DNA of 64,000 bases from Nansenia antarctica. Its lineage: Eukaryota; Chordata; Actinopteri; Argentiniformes; Microstomatidae. This document shows positions 1 through 12,499 of the stretch, in pieces. A program made the translations under genes and the position numbers. The DNA lies in NCBI GenBank assembly GCA_963989245.1, contig CAXDII010000075.1, positions 1 through 64,000 of the forward strand, in the 5' to 3' direction. The notes under the pieces were generated by a model, which did not search any database, was not told where the DNA came from, and was given only the letters and a program-made list of their open reading frames with translations. Each line of letters opens with the position of its first letter. Position 1 is the stretch's first letter.

Positions 1-139
1 AAAATAGAAACTTCACCACAGCTTTAGAGTCTGTAGACCTGCTTTTCCCTGTTAGACGGCACGTCTCACTCAGGGAGGATGTGCTTATGGAAGCTAGTCC
101 CATCGTTGTCCCTTATCTCTACACTTACTGGCCTCCACC

Positions 140-141
<2 letters not shown>

Positions 142-190
<49 letters not shown>
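142..190. repeat. TC microsatellite
   Basis: About 22 TC units. Confidence 0.9.
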
Positions 191-359
191 TTATTACTTA
201 CTCATCCCCTCACTCAGTCTTGCTACTCAGTCTTGCTCCTACTGACTCTGGTAAACCCCAAAAAAACACCCTACAATTACGCTTAGCGACGTACACTTTT
301 AAATTGAAATGGGTGGACATTTTCTGAGAGTAGACCCCAGTGTCTTTAATGGTGTCACA

Positions 360-535
360 GTACATTTTACATTACATTTTTGGCATGTAGCAGACGCCTT
401 TATCCAAAGCGACTCACACAAATACATTTGTCTAAGAGTAAGTGAATCATCTGTCCATATAGTCATCGTAAGATAAAGCAATCTATGCTATGACTAGGTG
501 GCTAGTGGCAGTTACAATGCTAGAAGAAGGAAGAG
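360..535 (+). repeat. dispersed GCAGACGCCTTTATCC repeat family
   Basis: TTTGGCATGTAGCAGACGCC with TTTATCCAAAGCGACT, followed by GTCTAA...GAATCATCTGTCCAT. The same order of motifs occurs at 55349-55515. Part of it occurs reversed at 13940-14017 and 50101-50165. A widespread teleost repeat; class not assigned. Confidence 0.65.
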
Positions 536-790
536 CAAAGAGAAAACAGGGAGCACTGTGTGTGTGTGTTAGAACACCGAGGGACGGAGGGTTCTGTAGT
601 GGACTGTGGGGTCCTACCTTGTACATCGCCAGCCCAAATGTCCTCTCGACCCTTCAGAGCTGGCATGGTGGTGTGGGCTGGGACTCTACTCCTCCTCTCA
701 TAGCCTCAGATGGAGGGATGGTGGACAGATGAAGCCGTGCAGAGAGGACTGGAGAGGGCTTACGGGGTGAGGGATGACCTTCTGGGGTGA

Positions 791-812
791 ACGCGTGTGC
801 GTGCGTGTGTGC

Positions 813-844
<32 letters not shown>

Positions 845-857
845 CTGTGTGTGTTTG
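791..857. repeat. GT/GC microsatellite
   Basis: GCGT and GT units. Confidence 0.9.
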
Positions 858-2173
858 GGGGAGATCAGCAGGAGGGGGATCAGGTGTGTGAATACAATGT
901 TAAATTGGGTGTGGGACTACGTAGGCAGTATCACAAGGAAACCACTTGTGTCACCACTTGTAAACCGCGGTGTGTTTTACAAACTGATATTTCAGATATG
1001 ACAGAACAGACTTCTCATAAATGTTTTTTTGATGAACGAAGGAGCCCTTTCCCTAATTCAAAAAAAGTCGGGTGGTGGTGTGTATTTCAAGAACTATGAA
1101 ATCTTGAAAATCTTAGAAATCCTCTCATCTATGTAGGATGAAGAGACACTTCGTGTAACATTGGGATCAACTCAAAATGTCATTTTTGTCGTTTTTGAGC
1201 GTGTAGGTGAACTCAATAAAAACAAAACATGATCAACGGAGAGAGAGAAGGAAAGGGGCGAGGTGCTCTCTCTCTCTCTCTCTCTCTCATTTGTCTTTTG
1301 TCATCCAATTCATCCTCCCTTCCCTTCTTCTAGAGGGTGATGATGCAGCTCGCAGCTCGAGGTCTCTGGGAACTCTCTGCGAGTGTGTGAGCGCGGTTGC
1401 CGTGGCGATGCCACCGAGATGAGAGAGAGAGTAGAGTGTGCCTCTTCTTCTCCTTCTCCTTCTTCTTCTACTCCTCCTTCCTCCTGCGCTTCTCTCTCTC
1501 TCTCTCTCTCACATGCGCGTCCGTCTTTTCGTCGTTCTTTAGCGAGTCATCGTCTGTCTGTCGGTCCGACCTGCGTGCTCCTTTCAGTCACGCTGCAGGG
1601 AGAGAGAGTAAGGAGAGAGAGTTAACCATACAGTTGCTGATAGACGTTCTTAAAAATAAATAAAAAGTCTGAATGGTATTGTGTGTGAACACAAGTCAAT
1701 TGCTTTTGGAGGTCACAGCTTAACACAGTCAAGCATCCTGAGTTAACACAGTTGCAATTCAATTCAATCTGAAATAATCGCCCGGTAGCTATACTGCTGT
1801 TTTTTTGGCTAGGCTGATTCAGCGTGTGGATTCTGTTTGACTTCTTTCTCTTATCAAATATTTGTTTCGTATCTCTAACTGATAGAAAAACAAAAAGAAA
1901 TGTAGATTCTTGTGTAACACAATAATAACCAAAAGAGGCATGTGCCAATTCAGTTGGTAAAGTGTTTTGGTGGGTTAAACTTGGCCTGATATTCTGTGGT
2001 CTCTGATTTTAACACAGCTACCGTAGTGTAATGTGTGCATTGCATGTTTTCCTCTCATATTCTCTTCCTCTATTTCTCCTCTAATCCATCCCTACTTTTG
2101 CTGATGGTGTGTGTCCTGCATTTTTCATCCTCATTTTAGCATGTACCCCTTCAGGAAGCAAATGTCAATGTGT

Positions 2174-2212
<39 letters not shown>

Positions 2213-3189
2213 TGTGTGTGTCTGTATCTGTGTGTCCATGTCTGCGTGTTCATGCGTGTGTGCATGCATACACACAATTTAGCCCTGGGAAACTTGTCAA
2301 AGGATATCTCTGCGTGTGGAATTTTAATCCTGTCTGGCAGAGTAATGAATTATGTATTCAACAAATTTTATTTACAAAACCCATCTCTCTCTCTCTGACT
2401 ATGTTTCGAACTCTAATTATCTCAAAACTCTCAGTAGTATTCAAATGATATTAACACTGCAAATTACAAATGGACTTAACCAAACATACACACACGCAAT
2501 CACATTTTAAATACAAAGTCGACCAACCACTCTCAAGTTGTAATCAATAGCATCTTCCAAAATGATTCAGAGTATGAGACATTGTCAGGAGACACAATAG
2601 AACAATTCATCTATTAAAAACAAGAACTATCTCAAGGGGATGGGGATTTCAGTGTGCTAATCAAATAAACTAATAGAGCTTTTGTTGTATTCTCAGAAAT
2701 TACAACACATGTACAATTTAAACACTAAACACTAGGTCTATAAAATTAGCCTAAAATGTCATTCAATTTCAAATGTTTTGATGTTACAGCTTCACATGAA
2801 TCCTTGAGACACTGGGGTAGATGGGTAATGCTGCGAAAAGCAGGAAGACATTGTTAAAGAAATACCTTGGGCAGAAGGTTGTGTGTATAAGTATGAGTAT
2901 TTTCAGTTCACCTCCAAAAACATATTTCAACTCCCTTATAGTCAGTTATTGTCCCCTGCTAAATCAGTGTTTGGGTGTAGAATATGCTCAATTAAAATCA
3001 CCTTGGTGAAACTCTGAGGACTAGGGCCTACTACAAGCTCTCTTGAAGGAGGACAAGGAAGAGGGAACATATTATAAAGCCATCAAAGAGCGAGTCGTTT
3101 TGTTGTAGTTTTATATCAAATATGCTGAGAATTGAAGTCTGTCTCTCTACATTCTGGGAAATCGAGCACTAAGGAAGGCCTTCCCTTCC
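858..3189. other. no recognisable gene
   Basis: AT-rich to mixed sequence with short TC runs (1265-1289, 1493-1511). The short frames consist mostly of simple repeat translations. Confidence 0.6.
2168..2262. repeat. GT microsatellite
   Basis: GT repeats with TT and CT interruptions. Confidence 0.9.
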
Positions 3190-3461
3190 TGTAAGAGATG
3201 TGCCAATGACTGTGGCGTATCTAACAATTCGGTCTGCCTGTGGACAGTGCCAATAACTCGTTGCACCATAACTTGTTGTGCCGATTCATATGATTGGTTA
3301 ACCAAGAGTAGTGACCTCATAAGGTAGTCTTCTATAAATGTGTGTCCCTCTCAGTTTTTTTTTTTTTTTTACTACTGTCTCTCTGAGCTCATGTAACTTT
3401 GCTAATAAAAGGCCTCATTTGAGCCAATTGATTTAAGCTTTGTGCTTTTATATTACTACTA
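3190..3461 (+). mobile_element. possible solo LTR
   Basis: A 272-bp segment with TG...CA ends, a TATA-like TCTATAAATG near 3330, AATAAAAGG near 3405 and a T-rich end, in LTR order. No clear target duplication or second copy was found, so this is tentative. Confidence 0.3.
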
Positions 3462-4228
3462 CATCTACTAAGAATCAATGAAATCCACTACAGTTTACTT
3501 AACATGACAGCTGACATCCATTAAACTTTGACTCCATGGAAAGACAAACTAGTTGAATCAGAAGTGATATTCTAGAATTAATGATAATACCTCATTAAAC
3601 TTAAAATGAAGTTTGTTAAAGCTTCAATCAGGTATTTTAGGTATGCTAATGTCTGAAGGAGGATTCTGGTATATTAATGTACTGGCCATTGATAGCTTAG
3701 GAAAACAGACGAGAGGAACATCCAATGTTTTGTTGATCGTGAAACAAATTCACCAACACAGTTCATACCCCTAAATGCAGATATCAACTTTGGATAAAAC
3801 ACTGAATTAGGCTACTAAATGACAAATAACCTTGTAATCTCTTCGTAGAGTAAAACACCATTAGTCCACTCAAGTCTATTGTACAATAGACCACCATGGG
3901 CATCCTATGATGCATACTTGAAATGTACACTTATAAGGGGGCTTCGATGAGCACCATTGTACAGTAAGGATGGTGCATGAGTCATTTACACCCATGAGTC
4001 ATTTAATGAGACTCATCGTCGGTACAATGATGGTGAACCAGAATGGAGGGACATTGCTGAACACATGAAGAATAACAAAGATATAAAGATAACGAAGAAT
4101 AGGCCTAGGGCCTAGCCAATTCAAACAAACAATGGACAGTCATAATGGTCCGAATGCGTGTGTGCGTGTGTGTGCGTGCGGATACTCAAATAGGAGGTAT
4201 ACAAGTTGTATTGTCCTCATTGACAGAG

Positions 4229-4360
<132 letters not shown>

Positions 4361-4578
4361 AGAGGAACAGTAAAGACAAATAAATTAGCATGACTTAAGT
4401 ATACATATGGTTGATATAAGGAGTAACGGATTAAGATCAAAGACTTGGCTTGTTAAACATCCCTTTAGTCACAGTGGGGTGAAGAAAGGTTTAAGAGGAC
4501 AGATAGGCAAAGGGAGTGAAAATATATGAACACCGCTTGAACACCGCTTAGAAAGAAGCTACTAACCAGAGCTCATGC

Positions 4579-4582
<4 letters not shown>

Positions 4583-4628
<46 letters not shown>

Positions 4629-4643
4629 ATACACATACACACC
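4583..4643. repeat. CA microsatellite
   Basis: CA repeats ending in ACATACAC units. Confidence 0.9.
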
Positions 4644-5546
4644 CTATCCATGCAATTAGTCACAGTCCAGGCCGCGCAGACACACTCAGTTAAGAAGTGA
4701 GTGTGCGATATCAATTCACTACTCACCTAATTAACTCCTTTCTGTAACTCATTATTATCTTAGTGGAGATGTTTAAAGAGGAGCAGAGACGAGTGAGACA
4801 ACAGTAAAGACAGAGCTGTCACTAAAAAAAAAAGTGTGGTCCTTATTCCTTCATGATGAAATCCAGCTCAAAACAATCAAAGTAGAGGTGTGTTAAACCC
4901 CCATTTTTAGTCCGATAGAGAAAAGAAAAAAGGGACAAGAGTTGTAAATGTCAATGCTATTGATTGTGACTAATCGTCATAAACTGGGTGTATATTTCCA
5001 ATGGACGAACAAGGCTATTACAGAAATACCTATTTTGGACAAACTGTGATGGGGATGATTAAAATAGTACTCCACAAAGACATACGGGTGAGAGGCCGAG
5101 GGAAAGGTATCAAAGAACCCAATAAAAAGGAGAGAAATGTGTCTGAGAGAGGAGGAGAGTAATGACATGGACACACATCTATCATCTGTTTATTTCTACT
5201 CTTATCTGTCAATCAGTCTGTCAGTCACTATATCTCCAATCTACACATACAGCTCAGCCCCGGTGTCAATAAGGCTTTTCTTGAGGGTTAAGCTTCTGTT
5301 CAACAACTAAAGCCGACCAACCTCCTGGTGGACGCGATTCCATCGCAAATGGAACATGGAACTGGAAACGGCTTTGGTGCAAATAAATGGAGAATTGCCA
5401 ATTCCCGATGAACAACCGGCAAGGAGAAATACAAGGTGCACTAAATGAGAATTCTAGAAAGGAAATTGGCATGAGAGGTTTAGCACTTTTGGATAATGTG
5501 TGTGTGTGTGTGCGTGTCAAAGGGTCCAAGGTCTGAGGGCAAGAAC

Positions 5547-5548
<2 letters not shown>

Positions 5549-5589
<41 letters not shown>

Positions 5590-5632
5590 AGGAGCGCGCG
5601 CGAGAGAGAGAGAGAGAGAGGAAGGAAGGAAA
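5549..5632. repeat. GA microsatellite
   Basis: GA repeats with a GCGCGC interruption and a GAAG end. Confidence 0.9.
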
Positions 5633-6966
5633 TGGAAACGCTTATTGCAGGTGATGGACCAGCAGAATGAAAGTGAGCGTAAATTAGGCATCAAATGTAA
5701 TACAAGCTACGCAAAATGGCCAGAAATAACCATCTGTGTCCAAGCGATTCCTATTTGGGGGGGGGGGCGTCATCAAATTCAGAGCCTGAAGACACAGTTT
5801 GCCAAATTGTAAATACCACACATAGAGATTAAAGTAAAGCTGAAGGCAAAACTTCTAAGATTAAAAATGTGTGACGACAGGTAAGGAGAAACATTTTATG
5901 CGTTTTGATTCAACAATACAAAAATCACACGACAGATAACTGTATTCCTCAAAAACGACAGCAACAAATGGATGAAGTTTGACTTGACGTGTGGAAAACG
6001 TTTGGGCGTGGGAGAAACGGTGTGAGAGGAGTAGTATCAACTGACTGTATGAGAACCATATATTCTTCTTTTATCCATAGTTTAGTGTGTGAGTGTGTGT
6101 GTGTATGTGTGTGTTAATGTATACATAAAGCACACACAAATACACACACAGACAGACAGGTAGACAGACACTAAACAATATTAAACCTACCTAGAGTTAT
6201 ATTAAAGATTCCCGCAAAATTGTGATGCATAGGATATGGGTGAGGAGGGACCAAAACAGGCAGAGAAGGAGAAGGAAAAAAAGGAGTCATTGATGAGGAG
6301 TTGTTTAGTTTCTCGTTCAAAAATTCAGTCCAAGTTCATTTACATCTGAGTTTAGAGACGGAGCGAGAGAGAGAGAGGGGGAGTGAAGTGGAATGGGAAG
6401 TGGGGAACTGATGAAAGAGGGTGGAGAACGGATGGAAAAGAAGGGATGGTACGGTGAGGGAGAGAGGGAAGAGTGGAGAAGGGAAAGAAAGGCCAAAAAA
6501 TTAAATAAAAACTCCCCCTCCTCTCTCTCTCTCTTTCTTTTCTCTCACTCATAAATAGAGAAAATTGTACACCAGGTAGATAGAGAAGTAGATGAGGAGG
6601 CAAATGATGGAGAGAGCGAATATATGAAAAGATGAAGCACCTCCCAGCACCGCAATGAGAAATAGGAAAAATATAAAACGAAAGAAAAAATTGAATACTC
6701 CAAAGCCTTCCGTTTTTGCTGTTTTGTGGGGCGAGAGGGGAAGGATATCAGTAATTTCCCCCCTCTCTTCAAATGTTAAATCTTCTTTATTCAATCTCCT
6801 CCAAAAAATGGACCTTCCAATCAGATAAGAGACCAGCAACAACTGTTAAGCATGTCAGCTCCTGCTTGGCACGATGCTACCCAGACCAAGAGAGAGAGCA
6901 GGACTGACACCTCTGTCTGCATAAGACAGAACTCAAACTGGCTCTTACACTCCTCCCCCCCTCCTC

Positions 6967-6969
<3 letters not shown>

Positions 6970-7002
<33 letters not shown>

Positions 7003-7047
7003 TGTGGGGGGGAGAGAGAGAGAGAGAGAAAGAGAGAGCAAGAGAGA
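6970..7047. repeat. GA microsatellite
   Basis: Two GA runs separated by TGTGTGGGGGG. Confidence 0.9.
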
Positions 7048-7516
7048 TATGCATGGAGGTGGGTCCCTCTATAGGATTTTAAATTAAAAAGGATGCAGCC
7101 AGGGCCTCTGCAACAAATGTCTAGGACAAATATTTCTTGGGTCAGAAGAGAATGGCTCCCCCTATTGTCAGCATTAAAATGTGTGCAGCTGACAGTCAAA
7201 TCACATTTGTGACACATTCTAATGCTTTGGTCCTCATATAAATATCCAGAGCTGCAAAGTCTCACGCAATCGCCGTGAGACTCACGCATTTCAACCAGTT
7301 CTCACGCTCTCACGCCGCACCTCTATTTCTCACAGCGAGAAATAACAATTGTTTTACGGGACTTTTATTCTTTAAATTCCTTGAAATAAAGCTACCGGAC
7401 ATGAGTTTCGTGGCATCTTTCTGCACGCGCGTTAACTTGAGTCTGCAATCGAAGCGGCAGGCGAGCGCTGATGGAAGAACATGTGTTCACGCGAGCTGCA
7501 AGAACGTAGCAAGCAG

Positions 7517-7610
7517 TGTTGCCAGATTGGGCTACTTTTGGTCACACTGGATTCGGCAGCTTTTAGACCGGTTGGGCTGGACATTGTCAATTCCGTCTGG
7601 CAACCGTGGT
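7517..7610. mobile_element. short hAT-type MITE
   Basis: GTTGCCAGATT and GTCTGGCAAC at the ends and an internal GGTCACACTGG block match the MITE at 15753-16063. It is decayed. Confidence 0.5.
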
Positions 7611-9115
7611 AGCAAAATATGTGCATACATTACAACATCGTATCTGGTAGCCTACTGGACTGGGTTGCACCAATTTGGCGTAAGTCATTACTAAATGCAG
7701 GCATTTAGTAGTTACTAAACCCCTAGTTGTTACTAGCTAGTTTCAAACTAGTTGCTTACTAATTTCGGTTGCACCACGCCAATCTTTTGCCAATCTTAGC
7801 TAGTAAATACTCCGTTTTGGTAACTGTTTTTTGTTTCTCTACTGTAACATAACCAGGTACATTAATAATAATTATTATTATTATTAATAATTACAATTTA
7901 CAATACAAATACAACAATTGGTTGTCCCTCCCCAAAAATGTGGGCGCGCTGCGCACGGGCACAAGATCAACCACCAAGCCCTCGTTCTGACCCAGGAAAA
8001 ACCCTGGTATGTACTGTAGCCTTCAGCAGTTTGGGCATCGATGGAGAGAGAAAGAGGAGAGCCATCCGCAGTACCACCGATGCGGCAGAGAGAGCCTCTA
8101 GATGGCTGTGGCTCAAAAGAGGAGAGCCATGGAGTCATGGTAGCTAGTTAGCCATCTGGACACAAGCTGGGGTCTGATCAGCCCCGGCTGGGTCACCTGG
8201 AGGAGGGTGTATGATGTTGAAAGACCCGAAACGCCCGATGATTCCAGGAACATCACTGAAGATGTGTCCAGAGGCATCAGTAGATGTATGTACACAGTCA
8301 TAAATATGATATATTGTCTGAATTTTCTTCTTGTTTTATAAAATGTAAATAATTTTCATTTCTTGTGCTGGTTTATTATGAACAACATGTAAAATTGCAG
8401 GAAACTAGCACAAATAATTGGGTGGGAGAGAGGGGCCGCCGCTGCCAAAACGCGCACAGTTTTTGGTCGCTCCACCGCCAAAAAATCTCACTCCAAACTT
8501 TTGGTGAAACTTGGCAGCCCTGTAAATATCATAAAGCACTTTGCGCTGCAACGTTTGCAGGAAAAGTACTATTCAGTAGGCAAAGTAATTTTTCAGTTTT
8601 TTTGCATGTGCTTAAACTACAGATTGTAAGCTTTCAAATGATGTGTCATACATTGAAATCGGAGAGAAATTGAACAGGACAGGCGTATTTGAATGTTGGT
8701 ACACCCCTGACTCTCAGAGTTGCCAGATGGGATTGCCAATTTACAGCCTAACCAGTTTATAACTGCTAAATCGGTAACCCGCCCCATCTGGCAACCCTGG
8801 TGACTAAACGCAGCCACAGCTACGAACGCTGCTAACAGCTAGCGGTTAACAAAACACATCGCTACGAACGTCTAAACTGTACTTTAATAACATCACAATA
8901 TGCAGAGAGAACATCGACATGCTAAAACACATAACTACACATAACTAAATGAACACACAGTTCTTGCTTTTGAACACGAGCTAAAGCGAAAATATGTTGT
9001 CAAGTCTAGTGAATCCAATCCACAAATTATAAGTATTTAGTGATCGTTAAACTGTTGTTTATTATATCGAGTGGGTACTTTAAAATGTCAAGTTGGTGTT
9101 ATGAAAAAAAACGAA
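7611..9115. other. no recognisable gene
   Basis: Contains GGTTGCACCA motifs near 7663 and 7768 around CTAGTTGTTACTAGCTAGTT, perhaps a decayed inverted-repeat element, and an ATT run near 7865-7890. No coding signal. Confidence 0.5.
8715..8799. mobile_element. short hAT-type MITE
   Basis: An 85-bp element with CAGAGTTGCCAGATGG and CCATCTGGCAACCCTG ends, of the same family as the element at 15753-16063. The flanking duplication is poorly kept. Confidence 0.55.
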
Positions 9116-9929
9116 AACTAGATTAGGGCTGCACGATTTGGGGGAAAAAATCTAATTGCGATTATTTGGACAGATATTGCGATTGCGATTTAATTTGCGA
9201 TGTTTTTTTTTAAAAAAAGCGACCCAACAGAAGTTTTAGTAAAGTGTGGCCATATCTCCGGCTAGGAAGGTCGTATCAACGTCTAGTTTGTTTGTACGTC
9301 TTCAGGGGACATTGGCTCCCTCCTCCCTCCTCTAGCACCCCCACAGCGCGAGCTACGAGTGAAAGAACTAAACTTACATTGGGTTTCTTTAAAGTTGGGT
9401 TGCTTAAAAGTCAAGCTTCAGATTAAAACATGTGATGGAGCATTACTAACCTGACTCAGATGGTTTGTTACACACAACCATCTAGGAAAGCTTCATTGGA
9501 AGCTGTTTGGAAAAGGGCAGGTACTTTCAACAATACTTGGCAGGTGATTGGATGAATCTGTCTATCACCTTCTATCATGGGCTAATTTCAGAGAGCATTA
9601 CCACATGATACCATCAAACTGTTAACTGCTCTAATTCTAATGCAAGGATGAGAACTTAAAAGATATTAGTTGGAACAACATATTTATGTATGTTTTTTTT
9701 TAAACAGCTGCCATTTTGTTTCTCTCAACAAGTGTCGAAAAAATTGAACAATTCCGATATGAAAATAAAATAGGACCTTTCTACAAACAAGGTTATTTAA
9801 TTATGGCTCAGGAGCAGCATCTAAATATTGCACATACTGCAATCAAGTTAAATAAAGTGATAATAAAAATGTCCAGTAAAAAAGAATAGGTCCTTTCTGT
9901 AAACATTGAAATAGATAAAGCAGGAAAGT

Positions 9930-10157
9930 ATACCGTTTGCCGGCAACTCTTCAACTCGTCGTCGTAATGTATGAAGTGCACGGTGAACCTGAGACACGGC
10001 TCGGTCGACCGCAGATCGGTTGTTGTTGCATAGTACTCGACATTTTTCAGCTCCGTCTGAAGTATCTTCCTACATTTCGCGTACATTTCTGGGATGACCG
10101 CATGACTAAAGTACGTGCGGGATGGAATCACATTATCTTTTATCCAGCGTTTGGATG
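9930..10157 (-). pseudogene. hAT transposase catalytic-domain fragment
   Basis: IPSRTYFSHAVIPEMY and YYATTTDL are the conserved lead-in to the first catalytic aspartate in ZBED-like hAT transposases. Downstream the frame shows small deletions and then loses homology near 9930. It is the continuation of 12167-12499, with 2 kb of provirus sequence between. Confidence 0.7.
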
Positions 10158-10566
10158 AAAATGTCTGTTCATCCTAAAAATATAACTGTGTGCATATGTT
10201 TACTGATTTCTTAAAGCTTACTGTTTTCTTAAAAACATAACAGAATGTGTATGTGTCTAACGTTGTGCAAGACTAAGGCTGCTCTCACAGGTGGATACAG
10301 CCGACAAAGTGTGCAACTACTCTCACCATGACTAACGGCCGGGGGGGCCAGAAGAAGAAGATAACACACAGTACACTCGCACCCACACATGGAGTTGAAG
10401 GCCACATAGCTAACTAAAACACTTGCTACAAATCAAATGGTCACAGCTGCAACAGATTTAATGCTGACAATTAAAAACTACCAGATAGGGGGAGGAGGGA
10501 CAGCCCAGCCCCAAATGTTAAATCAAATGTATAAACTGGGTTCTTGTCTGGTGAAGCTTCTGCAGT

Positions 10567-10809
10567 TAACCTATTGACGGCTAGCTGATACTGCCCTGCG
10601 GAGGTGAAACTAGATGGGACTCCTTTTCCATGGAAATGAACTATTATTGCTTGCTGATGTGCTTGAATAAATATTCTCTTAAAGAACAGTTCAGTAGTGG
10701 TGCCTAATATTTGATTGGATCATTTTATCTTAAGAAGTTATATCAAGGACGTCTCGTTGAGATTAAACGAACTCGCTTGTAAGTGACGACTCAATTAATT
10801 CAATTCTGG
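10567..10809 (+). repeat. direct repeat copy 1 (LTR 3' part)
   Basis: Nearly identical to 11935-12166, from CTGATACTG to GGAGAAGTTGA, with a few substitutions. Confidence 0.75.
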
Positions 10810-10862
10810 AGAAGTTGACTGTGATGTGTGTAACAAACACAACCCGTTAAAACAGTACTTAA

Positions 10863-11510
10863 ATGTACACATATCCGATGCCTCCCTGTCCATTCCGAGA
10901 GATATGTATTGACTTCATGGACATGGGAGTGATTGATAGATTGTTAAGGTGGCCTGAAGCATATCCGTGTAAACGGGAGGATGCTGCATCTGTAATAAAG
11001 TGCCTCTTAAAGGAATTCATACCACGGTTTAGTTTCCCTACAATAATACACTCTGATAATGGGTCACATTTTTAAAAAATGTCCATATGGCTGCAATTGA
11101 GACAGCAATGGGGATAAAGCATCGATTTGGTTCAGTCTACCACCCCCAGTAGTCACAGGGGCTGGTTGAGAGGGCTAACCAATCTATTAAAAGAAAGCTT
11201 GCCGACAGGCATGATACAGAGACAGAGGGAGGTGGCTTGGACCTCCTCTCCATGGAAATGAATGTATATGTCAAAGCTCTAACAGTTAGTTAGAGTAGTT
11301 AGAGTCTAACTAATCTCAATCGAGTTTTCTCTTCACAGGGACTGAATGCTGCGGAGAAAGCAGACAACGGCGCAAAACAGACTCCTATTTTAGACCCAGG
11401 CGACTGGGTAAGAATCAGAGTCCACAAAAGGAAGTGGAACGAACCGCGGTGGACAGGACCGTGGGAGGTAGTATTGACCACCTCACACCCAGTCAAAAGT
11501 CAATGGTAAA
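10863..11510 (+). pseudogene. retroviral integrase remnant
   Basis: 10863-11075 reads CIDFMDM and, after an internal deletion, IHSDNGSHF: the first two catalytic aspartate motifs of a retroviral integrase. 11390-11510 reads PGDWVRIRVHKRKW and EPRWTGPWEVVLTT, the C-terminal DNA-binding domain of gammaretrovirus-type integrases. A frameshift and stop lie right after SDNGSHF, and the third catalytic residue region (around 11150-11180) is in another frame. Confidence 0.75.
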
Positions 11511-11654
11511 CCGGGTGCAGAGTGGCCACTGTACCAAAGCAGACCCACCCACCACATGTATACAATTTTCCTGGCGACTCTGTCAGCATGCACCCTCCTT
11601 TCAATGGTGATGTTTACTGGGGTCCCAGGGGGGGGGGTTTGGGTTCCGAAAAGC

Positions 11655-11930
11655 ATTTCATGACTTAGCCTCAAATAATGTGGAAAGTAACACAACAAGT
11701 GGACTATTAATCCATGATATTAGCAATCACCTGCCTGTCTTTTCATTTTATGAATGTAATTATAGAAAGAAGAGGGAGTTAAAGGAAATAACATAAAAGA
11801 GAATAAGAACTGAGGAATCCATATCTGCTTTTAGAAATGAGTTATTAAAATGGAATTGGAAGAGTATATATATGAAGAATCAGATGTGGACAAAGCGTAT
11901 GGGTTATTCCTAGAAACATAAACATATAGA
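11655..11930 (+). mobile_element. LINE coding fragment
   Basis: A frame with SGLLIHDISNHLPVF resembles the end of a LINE endonuclease (the SDH motif). It is followed by ISAFRNELLKWNW-like sequence. It contains stops and is short, and its clade is not clear. Confidence 0.4.
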
Positions 11931-11934
11931 GCTG

Positions 11935-12166
11935 ATACTGGCCTGCGGAGGTGAAACTAGATGGGACTCCTTTTCCATGGAAATGAACTATTATTGCTTG
12001 CTGATGTGCTTGAATAAATATTCTCTTAAAGAACAGTTCAGTAGTGGTGCCTAATATTTGATTGGATCATTTTATCTTAAGAAGTTATATCAAGGACGTC
12101 TCGTTGAGATTAAATGAACTCGCTTGTAAGTGACGACTCAATTAATTCAATTCTGGAGAAGTTGAT
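11935..12166 (+). repeat. direct repeat copy 2 (LTR 3' part)
   Basis: The second copy of the repeat at 10567-10809. Immediately after it the hAT coding sequence resumes, so this is the right border of the inserted provirus sequence. Confidence 0.75.
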
Positions 12167-12499
12167 CGCCTTACATGAGCCCTTTTCATACGGCGTAACA
12201 GCCGCAAACGACTCTAAAACTCTAGTTTGCTTAACGTTAGACTGGGCTACGGGACTTTCACTTAACTCTCCGTTTCTGGCCGTACACTCGTCATAGAGCT
12301 GCCCGTGGTACTTTTTCAAGTGCTGATATCGGTTTGTGGCGTTGCCTCTGGATGTAGCGATTGTTCCACGACAGGTCGTGCGCAACACCTGCTTTTGTTG
12401 CACATCTGTCGTCCTAAACCCGAAATACTTAAAACAGAAGTGCTGTTTTTCTTCGGGACTAAATTGTTGCTTCTGGCTCTGCTGAAGCCATTTATCCAC
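12167..12499 (-). pseudogene. hAT transposase N-terminus (BED finger)
   Basis: The reading frame contains SRGNATNRYQHLKKYH, the second half of a BED zinc finger (H-x4-H). The first CxxC cysteine appears replaced (RTTC). It continues to VTPYEKGS, where hAT proteins go on into the catalytic region. Homology stops at 12167, the border of the provirus insertion. Confidence 0.7.

Larger units (their letters stand above)
10158..12166 (+). mobile_element. defective gammaretrovirus-like provirus inside the hAT element
   Basis: A direct repeat of about 235 bases at both sides (10567-10809 and 11935-12166) contains GAATAAATATTC, a polyadenylation-type signal, and looks like the 3' part of an LTR. Between the repeats is integrase debris. 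The left part (10158-10431) also occurs at 20344-26653, split there by a DNA transposon. Gag, protease and reverse transcriptase are missing. A piece with LINE-like coding (about 11655-11930) lies inside. Several internal deletions make it non-functional. Confidence 0.65.

Noticed and set aside
5266..5694. 142-codon minus-strand frame
   Set aside because: The centre is Leu/Ser from a GA repeat and the rest has no recognisable features.
6545..6842. Minus-strand frame rich in Phe/Leu/Ile, membrane-like
   Set aside because: A hydrophobic frame is expected from the pyrimidine-rich strand. No acceptor, donor or family match.
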